Positions 27,479 to 38,071 of a stretch of 64,000 nucleotides of DNA are shown here, piece after piece. The stretch comes from Rhizobiales bacterium NRL2. GTDB taxonomy: Bacteria; Pseudomonadota; Alphaproteobacteria; Minwuiales; Minwuiaceae. The position numbers were made by a program, and so were the translations under genes. Every line of letters starts with the position of its first letter. The stretch's first letter is position 1. The notes below the pieces were generated by a model. That model saw nothing but the letters and a program-made list of their open reading frames with translations, was not told where the DNA came from and made no database searches. The DNA lies in contig CP016093.1 in NCBI GenBank assembly GCA_001664005.1, forward strand, positions 434,001 to 498,000, written 5' to 3'.

Positions 27479-28579
27479 TCACGTGAACAGCGAGAGCACG
27501 CCCGTATAGGTGTAGAGCCGGGCGTTGGAGATTTCCCCGTTGCAGAAGAAGCCGGTCAGCGGGAAGTCGCCGAAACGCTCGGCGATCATGTCCAGTTCGG
27601 TGCGGTCGGCGTCGAACATGTTCGGCCCCCGGCCCAGGCAGGAATAGTACAGCCCGCCGCGCGGCCGTTTGCCGTCCAGCGAGCGCTCCAGCTTGTCCAG
27701 CATCCGCGTCATGTCCTCGGCCGCGCTGGCCCCGTCGCGGCGGCAGAACATCAGCCGCCCGCCGACCTCGACCTCCTCGGCGACGGCGACCAGGCCGTGC
27801 TGCGGGTCCAGGCCGGTGATGTCGCGCACCAGATAGTCGCCGCTGTCGGCGCCGCTGACCGGCAGGCCGGCGAAGATGAAGCCCGGCACCCGTTCCAGAT
27901 TGCGCGCCAGAACTTCGCCGGCCTCCTCGCGGAAGACCTCGAAGGCGGGTTGTCCATCCAGTTCGACGACCACGTTCTTTTCCGCGCGCGTGATTTCGCG
28001 GGGCGGACCGATGGGCGAGCAGCCCTGGCTCAGCGCCGTGCTGACGCCGATGTCCGCGGAAAGCGCGACGCCGCTCAGCGGCGTGTCGGCCAGGCCGCGC
28101 GCGATCATCGGCCAGGCGGCGCGGGAGGCGGCGATGCCGCCCACCCAGTAGCCGCCGAGCCGCGCTGCCAGTTCCGCCACGCCCTCGGGCAGGTCGGGCG
28201 CGCGGGCGTCGGCGTGCAGGACGCCGAACCAGGGTTCGATCCCCTCGATGTCATCCTCGGCGCGGCGCAGCAGGCGGTAGTGCGCGCGTGGCGCGGCCAT
28301 CGCCATCGCCGCCACGCCCGGTTCGTCGAACAGTTGCCGGCGGCCGGCGACCACGCCGATGCCGGTGGTGCCGACCCAGTCGTCGATGCCGGTGCGCCCG
28401 CGCAGCACGGTCAGGATGTCGCTGGCGTGGGCCGAGAAGTGGTCGGTGAGATAGACGAAGCCGAGGCGGCAGCCGGCGGCGCCGCTGGCTTCCAGCTGGT
28501 CGAGGCAGGCGCTCACCGCCGTGCGCCAGTCGCGGTCCGCGCCGGCGCCGAACGCGAATGTGTCGGCGGGTTCCGTCAT
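27479..28579 (-). CDS. FIST-domain sensory protein
   Basis: A 366-residue cytoplasmic protein with a FIST N domain (about 20-200) and FIST C domain (about 210-350); PRGGLYYSCLGRGPNMF and DFPLTGFFCNGEISN are typical of the C domain. FIST domains are proposed to bind small ligands such as amino acids and usually partner with signalling proteins; none is encoded next door. A GTG at 28612 in frame is an alternative start. Convergent with the dehydrogenase gene, separated by one palindromic element. Confidence 0.85.
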   Translation of the reverse strand: MTEPADTFAFGAGADRDWRTAVSACLDQLEASGAAGCRLGFVYLTDHFSAHASDILTVLRGRTGIDDWVGTTGIGVVAGRRQLFDEPGVAAMAMAAPRAHYRLLRRAEDDIEGIEPWFGVLHADARAPDLPEGVAELAARLGGYWVGGIAASRAAWPMIARGLADTPLSGVALSADIGVSTALSQGCSPIGPPREITRAEKNVVVELDGQPAFEVFREEAGEVLARNLERVPGFIFAGLPVSGADSGDYLVRDITGLDPQHGLVAVAEEVEVGGRLMFCRRDGASAAEDMTRMLDKLERSLDGKRPRGGLYYSCLGRGPNMFDADRTELDMIAERFGDFPLTGFFCNGEISNARLYTYTGVLSLFT

Positions 28580-28624
28580 GGGGCCATCAAAGGACGGCAG
28601 CCGCCGCGGCACAAGGGGGTGCGC

Positions 28625-29206
28625 CTAGATTTCCCTGTCCTTGAGTTCCTTGGCGATGGCGCCGGCGCGGCTGCGCACCTGATCCATATGCGGGTTGATC
28701 AGCAGCGCCCGCTCGAACGCCTTCAGGGCGGCTTCGGGCTGATCGAGCCGGTCGTAGATCATGCCGAGCCCCGAATAGGCGCCGAAATGGCGGGGCTCCA
28801 GATCCAGGACGCGCTGGATGTCCTCGATCGAGCCGCGGTAGTCGCCACGGATGAAGCGCAGGGTGGCGCGCCGGTTCCAGCCCTCGGCGAATTCCGGGGC
28901 CAGATCGATCACCGCGTCGTACTGCGCCTCGGCCTGCTCGTGCAGGCCGCGCTGCATCGCTTCGGCGGCGTCGACCATCAGCAGATCCACGGTGTCGGAG
29001 CCCGATTCGTGCCAGACGCCCCAGATCCGGTTCTGCACCTTCAGGGCTTCCGGCCCCTCGATGCTCTGCAACTCGCCGAACAGGCCGTCCAGGCGTGGAT
29101 CGTTCTGATCGGCCGCCGCCGGCGTCCAGACCGTCAGCAGGCCGGCCAGGGCCGCCGCGGCAAGCGGCATTGTCATGGAACGTCGGTACATGCGCATATT
29201 CTGCAT
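28625..29206 (-). CDS. exported TPR-repeat protein
   Basis: About 193 residues: a signal sequence (MTMPLAAAALAGLLTVWTPAAA region) and then roughly three TPR units, seen in QAEAQYDAVIDLAPEFAEGW, GDYRGSIEDIQRVLDLEP and AALKAFERALLINP. TPRs mediate protein contacts; location should be periplasmic. Four ATGs lie close together (29206, 29197, 29191, 29176) without a decisive ribosome site, so the exact start is uncertain. It follows glmS by 37 bases and may share its transcript. Confidence 0.8.
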   Translation of the reverse strand: MQNMRMYRRSMTMPLAAAALAGLLTVWTPAAADQNDPRLDGLFGELQSIEGPEALKVQNRIWGVWHESGSDTVDLLMVDAAEAMQRGLHEQAEAQYDAVIDLAPEFAEGWNRRATLRFIRGDYRGSIEDIQRVLDLEPRHFGAYSGLGMIYDRLDQPEAALKAFERALLINPHMDQVRSRAGAIAKELKDREI

Positions 29207-29243
29207 ATGGGCGGCGGCGGCGTCGAGACGAGGCCGCGGCCGC

Positions 29244-31067
<1,824 letters not shown>

Positions 31068-31081
31068 GCCCTGTTTTCCTT

Positions 31082-32437
31082 CTACTTCGCGTTCTTGTTC
31101 TTGCGGTCCTGCCGTCCGGCGCGGAAGCCGGCGGCCCAGCCGCTCTTCGCCGTCTGCGGCGCGCGGGTGAACGCCAGGTCGTCGGCGGCGACGTCCTCGG
31201 CGATGGTGCTGCCCGCGCCGACGATGGCGCCGTCGCCGATGCGGACCGGCGCCACCAGCGCCGAGTTGGAGCCGATGAAGGCGCCGGCGCCGATGTCGGT
31301 GCGGTGCTTGTCGAAACCGTCATAGTTGCAGGTGATGGTGCCGGCGCCGATATTGGCCTGCCGCCCGACCCGGGCGTCGCCGATATAGCTCAGGTGGTTG
31401 ACCTTGGCGCCCGCCTCGATCACCGCCTTCTTCACCTCGACGAAATTGCCGATGCGGGCCGCCGCCTGGATTTCCGCGCCGGGGCGGAGGCGGGCATAGG
31501 GGCCGATCTCGGCGGTGGCGTGCACATTGGCCCCCTCCAGATGGCTGAAGGCCTTGATACGGACATCGTCGCCCACGGTGACGCCGGGGCCGAAGACGAC
31601 ATGGGGCTCCACGGTGACGTCGCGGCCCAGCTTCGTGTCCCAGCAGAAATGCACGGTCCCGGGATCGATCAGCGTCGCGCCGTTCGCCATGGCGTCGTTG
31701 CGCAGCCGGCGCTGCGCCACCCGCTCCGCCGCCGCCAGCCGCAGCCGGTCGTCGACGCCCATGACCTCCTCCGCATCGCCCTCCACGGTGACGCAGGCCC
31801 GGCCCTCGGCGCGGGCGAGGGCCACGATGTCGGTCAGGTAGTATTCGCCCTTGGCGTTGTCGTTGCCGATGCGGTCCAGCAGGGCCAGGGCCACGCGGCC
31901 GTCCAGGCCCATGATTCCGGCATTGCAGAAGCCGATCCGCTTCTGCGCCTCGTCGCAGTCGCGGAACTCGACGATCGCCTCCAGCGCGCCGTCACCGCCC
32001 GTCACCAGCCGGCCATAGGCGGCCGGATCCTCAGGCCGGAAGCCGAGCACGGCGACGGCCGGGTCCGCCGGTCCCTCCATCGCCCCGGCCATGGCGCGCA
32101 TGGTCTCCGCCGTCAGCAGCGGCGTGTCGCCGAACATGACCAGGACGATTCCGTCGAAGCCCTCCAGATGCTCGCGGGCGGCCAGCACGGCGTGGGCGGT
32201 GCCGAGCGCGGGCTGCTGCACGGCGGTCTTCGCCGGCGCGACCGCCGCCCGGACCGCGTCGTGATCCGGCGCGGTGACGACGACCGTGCGCTCGGGGCGC
32301 AACGGCGCCAGGGTGTCGATGATGCGGTTGATCATCGGCCGGCCGGCCACCGGATGCAGCACCTTGGGCAGGGCCGACTTCATCCGCGTTCCCATGCCGG
32401 CCGCCAGGATGACGGCCGCGACCGCGCGTTGGGTCAT
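31082..32437 (-). CDS. glmU: bifunctional UDP-N-acetylglucosamine pyrophosphorylase / glucosamine-1-phosphate acetyltransferase
   Basis: A 451-residue enzyme making UDP-GlcNAc. The uridylyltransferase half starts with VILAAGMGTRMKSALPKVLH, with a GDTPLL loop near 105 and YYLTDIV; the second half is a left-handed beta-helix of hexapeptide repeats with NFVEVKKA and GAGTITCNYDG holding the acetyltransferase residues. Together with glmS it forms a UDP-GlcNAc operon. The start is 119 bases from the divergent HAD gene. Confidence 0.98.
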   Translation of the reverse strand: MTQRAVAAVILAAGMGTRMKSALPKVLHPVAGRPMINRIIDTLAPLRPERTVVVTAPDHDAVRAAVAPAKTAVQQPALGTAHAVLAAREHLEGFDGIVLVMFGDTPLLTAETMRAMAGAMEGPADPAVAVLGFRPEDPAAYGRLVTGGDGALEAIVEFRDCDEAQKRIGFCNAGIMGLDGRVALALLDRIGNDNAKGEYYLTDIVALARAEGRACVTVEGDAEEVMGVDDRLRLAAAERVAQRRLRNDAMANGATLIDPGTVHFCWDTKLGRDVTVEPHVVFGPGVTVGDDVRIKAFSHLEGANVHATAEIGPYARLRPGAEIQAAARIGNFVEVKKAVIEAGAKVNHLSYIGDARVGRQANIGAGTITCNYDGFDKHRTDIGAGAFIGSNSALVAPVRIGDGAIVGAGSTIAEDVAADDLAFTRAPQTAKSGWAAGFRAGRQDRKNKNAK

Positions 32438-32556
32438 TTCGTGATTCTCCGCTCCCGAATTCGCGAATTGCTATGCCATGCCGGCGTCGGCAGGGCCAAT
32501 TCAAACACTGTTTCAAAGCCTTGCAGAAGGCGCGCCACTGGGGCAAAGGATCGGTC

Positions 32557-33228
32557 ATGACCCGACCCACCATCGTCTTCGATCTCGACGGCACGCTGGC
32601 CGACACCGCGCCGGACCTCTACCAGACCGTCTGCTGGCTGCTGGCCATGGAGAATCGTCCGCGCGTCAGCTTCGAGCGGATGAAGGGCCTGATCGGCGAC
32701 GGCGCAGGCCCGATGATCCGCGGCAGTTTCGGCGACACCGGCGGCGTGCCCGAGGGCGACGGGTTCGAGCGGCTGCTGCGCATGTTCCTGGCCTATTACG
32801 CGCAGCACCTGGCCGATCACAGCGAGCCTTTCCCCGAGGCGCTGGCGGCGATCCACCGCTTCCGGGCGCGGGGCACCATGATCGCCATCTGCACCAACAA
32901 GCGCTACGAGTTCGCCGCCGAGCAGCTCAGGATCTGGCGCATCGGCCACCTGTTCGATGCGGTCAAGGGCGCCGACAGTTTCCCCTTCCGCAAGCCCGAC
33001 GGGCGGCATCTGAGCGAGACGATCAAGGCGGCCGGCGGCGATCCCGCCCGGGCGCTGATGATCGGCGATTCGTCCGCCGACGTGGGCGCCGCACGCGATG
33101 CCGGCGTGCCCTGCATCGCCGTCACCTTCGGCTATGGCTCGACGCCGGCGCACGAGCTTGGCGCGGATCTGGTGATCGAGGGGTTCGGTCAGCTCGACGC
33201 TGCGGCCCGGCGGCTCGGCGTGATCTGA
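32557..33228 (+). CDS. gph: HAD-family phosphoglycolate phosphatase-like enzyme
   Basis: A 223-residue HAD phosphatase. Motif I is D9-x-D11 in FDLDGTLADT, motif II is in ICTNK, motif III Lys is in RKPDG and motif IV is MIGDSSADV; the small helical cap suits phosphoglycolate phosphatase, which recycles 2-phosphoglycolate. Close paralogues act on other phosphates, so the substrate is probable rather than certain. AAAGGA precedes ATG 32557. Its stop lies 2 bases before the convergent MocR gene. Confidence 0.87.
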   Translation: MTRPTIVFDLDGTLADTAPDLYQTVCWLLAMENRPRVSFERMKGLIGDGAGPMIRGSFGDTGGVPEGDGFERLLRMFLAYYAQHLADHSEPFPEALAAIHRFRARGTMIAICTNKRYEFAAEQLRIWRIGHLFDAVKGADSFPFRKPDGRHLSETIKAAGGDPARALMIGDSSADVGAARDAGVPCIAVTFGYGSTPAHELGADLVIEGFGQLDAAARRLGVI

Positions 33229-33230
33229 GT

Positions 33231-34679
33231 TCAGCCGTCCCACCGCGCCAGTACCTGTTCCAGCCGCGCGAATCCTTCGGCCATCTCCGCCGGTTCACAG
33301 GCGCAGAAGCCCAGCAGCAGGCCGCGCGGGCCGCCCGGCCGGGCGCGGTAGCGCGACAGCGGCGGGCAACGCACGCCGGCTTCGGCGGCGAGCCGCGACA
33401 GGGCCGCGTCGTCGGCCCCCTCCTCGAGGCGGAGCGCGATCTGCATGCCCGCCTGGCTTTCCTCCCAGGCGAACCGCCCGCCCACCGACGCCGTGAGCAG
33501 GCCCAGGAAGGCGCGGTAGCGCTCGGCGTAGATTCGGCGCATGCGCCGGATGTGGCGGTGGAACTCCCCCTCCGCCATGAAGGCGGCCAGCGGCCGCTGC
33601 AGCGCCGCCGACGCCTTGGGCCGGGAGCGGCGCTCCAGCGTGTCGCGGAAGGCCGGCAGCAAGGCTTCCGGCGCCACCATGTAGCCGAGCCGGAGGCCCA
33701 TGGAGAAGACCTTGGAGAAGCTGCCGACATAGATCACCCGTCCGCCCCGGTCGAGGCTGGCGAGGGCCGGGATCGGCCGGCCGGCATAGCGGAACTCGCT
33801 GTCGAAATCGTCCTCCACCAGCCAGGCGCCGGTGGCCTCGGCGAAGTTGAGGAAGGCGAAGCGCCGGCTCGTTGGCATCGCCCCGCCGAGCGGGAACTGA
33901 TGCGAGGGGGTCAGGATGCTGAGCCCCGGCGGGTCGCCGGCCGGGGGCGGCGCGGCGCCCTCCGCGTCGACGTCGAGCCAGAGCGGCCGCAGGCCGAGAC
34001 CGAGGACGAATTCGCGCAGCGGCAGATAGCCGGGATCCTCCAGGCCCACCGCATCGCCCGGCCCGGCCAGGGTGCGGATGGCGATTTCCAGCGCGTCGCC
34101 CGCGCCGGCGGTGACGATGATCTGTTCGGGCCGCGCCTCGACGCCGCGCCATTCGGCGAGGTGGCGGGCGATCTCCGCCCTGAGGTCCGGGTCGCCGAAG
34201 GCCTCGGTTTCCTGGACCAGCGCTTCCGGCGTCGCCCGCGCGGTCCGCGCCACCGTGCGGCCCCAGGCGCGGTAGGGAAAGGCGCGCATGTCCGGCACGC
34301 CCGGATCGAAGGCCACCGGCGGGGAGGGCGCGGCTAGCGGCCGCCGGCGTTCGGACGGTGCGGCGGCCGCGGCCGGGGCGGGCACGGCGCCGATATCGCC
34401 GACATAGACGCCCGAACCCCGCCGTCCCTCGGCATAGCCCTCGGCGACGAGCTGATCGTAGGCCGCGACGACCGTGGCTCGGCTGACCCCCAGCTCGGCG
34501 GCGAAGGGACGGCTTGCCGGCAGGGCGGAGCCCGCCTTCAGCCGCCCGTCGGCGATCAGCGCTCTCAGTGCGTCATAGACCTGCGCCGCCAGGGGGGCGG
34601 GCAGGGTGCGGTCCAGCGTCAGGGCGGCGAGCAGGGCGTCGGACATATTGGTCTGTTTGAATTCTTCCAGATTGGCCAT
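33231..34679 (-). CDS. MocR-family transcriptional regulator (GntR helix-turn-helix plus aminotransferase fold)
   Basis: A 482-residue fusion: GntR winged helix (about 20-95; SRPFAAELGVSRATVVAAYDQL) and a class I aminotransferase-like domain with the PLP Lys in SFSKVFSMGLRLG near 330. MocR proteins sense PLP or amino-acid adducts and often control a divergently placed gene; here that is a PNPOx-like flavin-fold protein, a pairing that suggests B6-related control. ATG 34679 is the longest start; ATG 34646 (MSDALLAAL) is a plausible alternative. Confidence 0.9.
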   Translation of the reverse strand: MANLEEFKQTNMSDALLAALTLDRTLPAPLAAQVYDALRALIADGRLKAGSALPASRPFAAELGVSRATVVAAYDQLVAEGYAEGRRGSGVYVGDIGAVPAPAAAAAPSERRRPLAAPSPPVAFDPGVPDMRAFPYRAWGRTVARTARATPEALVQETEAFGDPDLRAEIARHLAEWRGVEARPEQIIVTAGAGDALEIAIRTLAGPGDAVGLEDPGYLPLREFVLGLGLRPLWLDVDAEGAAPPPAGDPPGLSILTPSHQFPLGGAMPTSRRFAFLNFAEATGAWLVEDDFDSEFRYAGRPIPALASLDRGGRVIYVGSFSKVFSMGLRLGYMVAPEALLPAFRDTLERRSRPKASAALQRPLAAFMAEGEFHRHIRRMRRIYAERYRAFLGLLTASVGGRFAWEESQAGMQIALRLEEGADDAALSRLAAEAGVRCPPLSRYRARPGGPRGLLLGFCACEPAEMAEGFARLEQVLARWDG

Positions 34680-34680
34680 T
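34647..34680. promoter_or_regulatory. possible MocR operator: ATTGG direct repeats
   Basis: ATTGG occurs at 34647-34651 and 34671-34675, with a 24-base period and similar flanks (ATTGGTC, ATTGGCC). MocR proteins usually bind two direct repeats about two helical turns apart. If the regulator starts at ATG 34646 the repeats lie in the 85-base divergent promoter; if it starts at 34679 they are inside its first codons. Suggestive only. Confidence 0.3.
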
Positions 34681-34731
34681 TCGATCAGGCCAGTCTCAGC
34701 CTAGCTTCGCCGCCGCCGAGGAGGAAGAGCC

Positions 34732-35388
34732 ATGACCGAGCACGACCTGACCACGACCGACCGCACCCGGCTGAGGCGCTCGCACCTGCGCGGCCATGCG
34801 GACCGGGAGACCGCCTACGCCATCCTGGACGCCACCATGCACTGTCATGTGGGCTACACCATCGACGGCAGTCCCTATGTCACGCCGACCTTCCAGTGGC
34901 GCGAGGGCGACGACGTGTTCTGGCACGGCTCCAGCGCCAGCCGGGCGCTGCGCGCCGCGGAAGGCGCCGAGGTCTGTCTCACCGTTTCCCTGCTCGACGG
35001 GCTGGTGCTGGCGCGGTCCGGGTTCCATCACTCGGTCAACTACCGCTCGGTGATGCTGTTCGGGCGCGCCAGGAAGATCGAGGATCCGGCGGAAAAGACC
35101 GAGCGGCTGAGGACCTTCGTCGAGATGATCACGCCGGGCCGCTGGGAAACCCTCAGGCCGATGACCGATCAGGAGCTGAAGGGCACCACGATCCTGACCA
35201 TGCCGATCGACGAAGGTGCGGCCAAGGTGCGCGATGGCGGCCCCATCGACGACGAGGAGGACTACGCGCTGCCCATCTGGGCGGGCGTGGTGCCGATACG
35301 CCAGCAGGTCGGCGAACCGGAGCCCGATCCGCGCAACCTGCCGGGGCTGGACGTTCCCGGGCACGTCCGGGCCTTCCGCATCGGCTGA
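34732..35388 (+). CDS. pyridoxamine 5'-phosphate oxidase-family flavin-fold protein
   Basis: A 218-residue split-barrel protein. YAILDATMHCHVGYTIDGSPYVTPTFQWREG and the later SGFHHSVNYRSVMLFGRARKI match the PNPOx-like group that binds FMN, F420 or heme. It is not PdxH itself (different C-terminus). A full GGAGGA lies before ATG 34732. Divergent from, and presumably regulated by, the MocR gene. Confidence 0.85.
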   Translation: MTEHDLTTTDRTRLRRSHLRGHADRETAYAILDATMHCHVGYTIDGSPYVTPTFQWREGDDVFWHGSSASRALRAAEGAEVCLTVSLLDGLVLARSGFHHSVNYRSVMLFGRARKIEDPAEKTERLRTFVEMITPGRWETLRPMTDQELKGTTILTMPIDEGAAKVRDGGPIDDEEDYALPIWAGVVPIRQQVGEPEPDPRNLPGLDVPGHVRAFRIG

Positions 35389-35435
35389 CCGGCCGGGCAT
35401 AGGCCGGCAGGGCCCGGTTTACCGCGAAAGAGGGG

Positions 35436-35464
35436 TTGCGCGGGGGCGCTAATTGCGCCATATC
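35436..35464 (+). promoter_or_regulatory. candidate sigma-70 promoter of the rpsF operon
   Basis: TTGCGC (35436-35441) and CATATC (35459-35464) are separated by 17 bases, about 100 bases upstream of rpsF. It is the only reasonable pair in the 182-base gap before the ribosomal genes, though both hexamers are imperfect. Confidence 0.4.
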
Positions 35465-35500
35465 CCGCGCCTTGGCGTCCCGTCCGGGCCCGCATGAAGC

Positions 35501-35536
35501 GGTTCCGGGCGTCCGAGCCCCGGGCTTTCCGGAACC
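35501..35536 (+). promoter_or_regulatory. rpsF leader hairpin, possible S6:S18 autoregulatory site
   Basis: GGTTCCGG (35501-35508) pairs perfectly with CCGGAACC (35529-35536). The 20-base interior has a GGGC/GCCC pair around GTCCGA. Many bacteria have an rpsF leader hairpin with an exposed CCG bound by the S6:S18 complex to repress the operon; a CCG is present in this loop, but I cannot confirm the full motif. It ends 34 bases before the start codon. Confidence 0.4.
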
Positions 35537-35570
35537 TTGGGGCGGGCGTCGAGAACCCGGAAGGAAAGCA

Positions 35571-36053
35571 ATGTCCTACTACGAAACCGTGTACATCGCA
35601 CGGCCCGACATCTCGGCCCAGCAGGTCGAGCAGATGAACGAAGAGTTCAACACCCTCGTTCAGGCGCAGGGCGGCGAGATCAAGAAGACCGAGTACTGGG
35701 GTCTCAAGTCGCTTGCCTACAAGATCAAGAAGAACCGCAAGGGCCACTACGTGCTGTTCAATCTGGACGCACCGGCCGCAGCGCTGCAGGAGTTCGAGCG
35801 GGTGATGCGCCTGCACGACGACGTGCTGCGCTACATGTCCATCCGCATGGAAGAGCTGGAGGAAGGACCCTCGGCGCAGATGCAGTCCCGCGGCGGCGGA
35901 CGCGACGCCGGCCGTGGCGGACGCGGCGGCCCGCGCGGCGACCGCGACCGGGGCCCGCGCGGCGACCGTGACCGCGGCGACCGTGGTGACCGTGGTGATC
36001 GTGGCGACCGCAGCGAGCGTCCGGCCCGTTCCAAGGAAGGAGAGCGCGCATGA
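35571..36053 (+). CDS. rpsF: 30S ribosomal protein S6 with Arg-Gly-Asp-rich tail
   Basis: S6 binds 16S rRNA as a dimer with S18. Residues 1-100 are the normal fold ([34 protein letters not shown]). Beyond that runs a roughly 55-residue tail of RGG, RGD and DRGDRG repeats, predicted disordered. Alphaproteobacterial S6 proteins often have charged tails, but this repetitiveness is notable. AAGGAAAG precedes ATG 35571, and the stop overlaps the rpsR start as ATGA. Confidence 0.97.
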   Translation: MSYYETVYIARPDISAQQVEQMNEEFNTLVQAQGGEIKKTEYWGLKSLAYKIKKNRKGHYVLFNLDAPAAALQEFERVMRLHDDVLRYMSIRMEELEEGPSAQMQSRGGGRDAGRGGRGGPRGDRDRGPRGDRDRGDRGDRGDRGDRSERPARSKEGERA

Positions 36054-36325
36054 GCATCGGCACCGAGCACAAGGGCGTTGTCCGCGCCGCCGTCAAGGGC
36101 GGCCGCCGTCCGTTCTTCCGCCGCCGCAAGACCTGCCCGTTCTCGGGCGCGAACGCGCCGAAGATCGACTACAAGGACACCAAGCTCATGCAGCGCTACC
36201 TGTCGGAGCGCGGCAAGATCGTCCCCAGCCGGATCACGGCCGTTTCCGCCAAGAAGCAGCGCGAACTGGCGCGGGCGATCAAGCGGGCGCGGTTCCTGGC
36301 GCTCCTGCCCTACGTGCAGGACTGA
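36050..36325 (+). CDS. rpsR: 30S ribosomal protein S18
   Basis: A 91-residue protein with the family core [32 protein letters not shown] and the C-terminal [21 protein letters not shown]. It partners S6 on the 30S platform. The start overlaps rpsF, so the two partners are made in step. Confidence 0.98.
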   Translation: MSIGTEHKGVVRAAVKGGRRPFFRRRKTCPFSGANAPKIDYKDTKLMQRYLSERGKIVPSRITAVSAKKQRELARAIKRARFLALLPYVQD

Positions 36326-36346
36326 GGCAGCCGGGCCGGACGCACG

Positions 36347-37279
36347 ATGAATGCGCGCGTCCCGATCGCTATCGCCTGCGGCCTCGCCGCGGCGCTGTGC
36401 AATCTGGCCCCGCAGTCCGGTTTTCCGGGAGGATTGATGCTGTCCCTGGTCACCTCATTGCCGCTGTTCTACGCCGGCCTGACCCAGAGCTGGCTCTGGG
36501 CCCTGGTCGCGGGACTGGTGGCCACGGGGGTCATGCTGGCCTTCGGCGGGGGCTGGATGGCGCTGATCTTCCTGGCGGCGACGGCGATGCCGGTGATCGT
36601 TCTGGTGCGCCAGGCGCTGCTGGCCCAGCCGCTGCAGGACGGGGGGCTGATCTGGTATCCGGTCGACCGCCTCGCCTGGTGGCTTGGGGGCATCGGGCTG
36701 CTGTTCGGTCTCGGCGTCTTCATGGTGATGGAGACCGGGCCCTTCCGCGAGACGGTGGACCAGGTCTTCCAGGCCGTGTTCGCCACGGCGGAGATGAGCG
36801 AGACGGACCTGGCCCGGTTCCAGGAAATGTTCCGGCGGATCATTCCGCCGGTCTTCGCCGGCTCGACCATGCTGCTGCTGGTGTTCAACGGGGCGCTGGC
36901 GCAGTGGATCGCACGGCGCAGCGGACGCGCGGTGCGCGCCGAACTGCCGCTCGCCGGGCTCCGGCTGCCGATGGCCGCGGCGGTGGCGCTGGCGGCGGCG
37001 TCGCTGGGATCGGCCGTGATCCCCGGCGATGCCGGCCTGTTGCTGGCGATCGCGGCGGCGGTGCTGTCGACGCTGTTCGTGCTGCAGGGTCTGGCCGTGG
37101 CGCACCGGCTGATCGGCTCGCGGACCGGCGGCGGCGGCGGGCTGGCGATCTTTTACGTGGTGGCGCTGATCATGCTGTTCGTGCTGACGCCGCTGGTGAT
37201 TCTTATGCTGATGCTTCTGGGCGTCGCCGACTGTTTCCTCGACCTGCGTCGGCGCAATACCAGCGGCACGGGAACCTGA
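36347..37279 (+). CDS. DUF2232 membrane protein of the rpsF-rplI operon
   Basis: A 310-residue protein with about eight membrane helices. DUF2232 proteins lie between rpsR and rplI in many Rhodospirillales and relatives; their function is unknown. Nothing catalytic is visible; the hydrophilic stretch [20 protein letters not shown] separates the two helical halves. It starts 21 bases after rpsR and ends 13 bases before rplI. Confidence 0.85.
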   Translation: MNARVPIAIACGLAAALCNLAPQSGFPGGLMLSLVTSLPLFYAGLTQSWLWALVAGLVATGVMLAFGGGWMALIFLAATAMPVIVLVRQALLAQPLQDGGLIWYPVDRLAWWLGGIGLLFGLGVFMVMETGPFRETVDQVFQAVFATAEMSETDLARFQEMFRRIIPPVFAGSTMLLLVFNGALAQWIARRSGRAVRAELPLAGLRLPMAAAVALAAASLGSAVIPGDAGLLLAIAAAVLSTLFVLQGLAVAHRLIGSRTGGGGGLAIFYVVALIMLFVLTPLVILMLMLLGVADCFLDLRRRNTSGTGT

Positions 37280-37292
37280 AGGAGAAGACGGA

Positions 37293-37952
37293 ATGAAGGT
37301 CATTCTGCTGGAGCGGATCGACAAGCTCGGTCAGATGGGCGACGTCGTCGCCGTGAAGAACGGCTACGCGCGCAACTTCCTGCTGCCGCACGGCAAGGCG
37401 CAGCGGGCCACCGACGCGACGCTGCGGGAGTTCCAGTCCCGCCGCAAGCAACTCGAAGCCAAGAACCTGGAGCTCCGCAAGGAGGCCGAGGACATTGCCG
37501 GCCGCATGAAGGGCCTGAAGGTCACGGTCATCCGTCAGTCGTCGGATTCCGGGCAGCTCTACGGCTCGGTCAACACCCGCGACATCACCGACGGGATCTC
37601 CGAGGCGGGCTTCACCATCGAGCGCCGTCAGGTGCAGCTGACCCGTCCGATCAAGACCATCGGCGTCCATGACGTCACCATCCGCCTGCATCCCGAGGTG
37701 ATGGTGGAGGTGGGCATCAACGTCGCCCGGTCCGAGGACGAGGCGGCGGCGCAGCTCCGCGGCGAGAACGTCTTCACCCGCGGCGACGAGGACGAGGAAG
37801 AATACTTCGACGTCGAAGAGGCGGCCGAGGAGATCTTCGAGAAGGGTCCCGCATCGCACGAAGAGCTGATGGACGCGATCTCCCGCGCCACCGAAGACGG
37901 CGACGATGAAGACGGCGAAGGCGCCGCGGCGGAGGAAGAAGAAAAGGCCTGA
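37293..37952 (+). CDS. rplI: 50S ribosomal protein L9 with long acidic tail
   Basis: L9 contacts 23S rRNA near the L1 stalk and limits frameshifting. The N domain has [19 protein letters not shown] and NFLLPHGKA; the long helix and C domain follow to about residue 150. The last 60-70 residues are an extra, strongly acidic tail ([13 protein letters not shown] ... [11 protein letters not shown]). At 219 residues it is much longer than the usual 150. Last gene of the operon. Confidence 0.96.
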   Translation: MKVILLERIDKLGQMGDVVAVKNGYARNFLLPHGKAQRATDATLREFQSRRKQLEAKNLELRKEAEDIAGRMKGLKVTVIRQSSDSGQLYGSVNTRDITDGISEAGFTIERRQVQLTRPIKTIGVHDVTIRLHPEVMVEVGINVARSEDEAAAQLRGENVFTRGDEDEEEYFDVEEAAEEIFEKGPASHEELMDAISRATEDGDDEDGEGAAAEEEEKA

Positions 37953-37957
37953 TCCGG

Positions 37958-37978
37958 GCCGCCCTGCGGCCGGGCGGC
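37958..37978 (+). terminator. possible terminator hairpin after rplI
   Basis: GCCGCCC (37958-37964) and GGGCGGC (37972-37978) form a 7-base stem with a 7-base loop starting 6 bases after the rplI stop. There is no T-run, so intrinsic termination would be weak. Confidence 0.35.
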
Positions 37979-38071
37979 TCGCCCGGCTTGCAGGTCTAGC
38001 CACGCCTCCGCTATTTTGCCTCTTTGCAACAGTGTGTTTGCTAAAGCGGTGATGTGCGGAGGGTGGACGCC

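Noticed and set aside
35980-36030. CRISPR-like short repeats
   Set aside because: The repeated CGTGGTGAC units are in-frame codons of the S6 Arg-Gly-Asp tail with no spacers.
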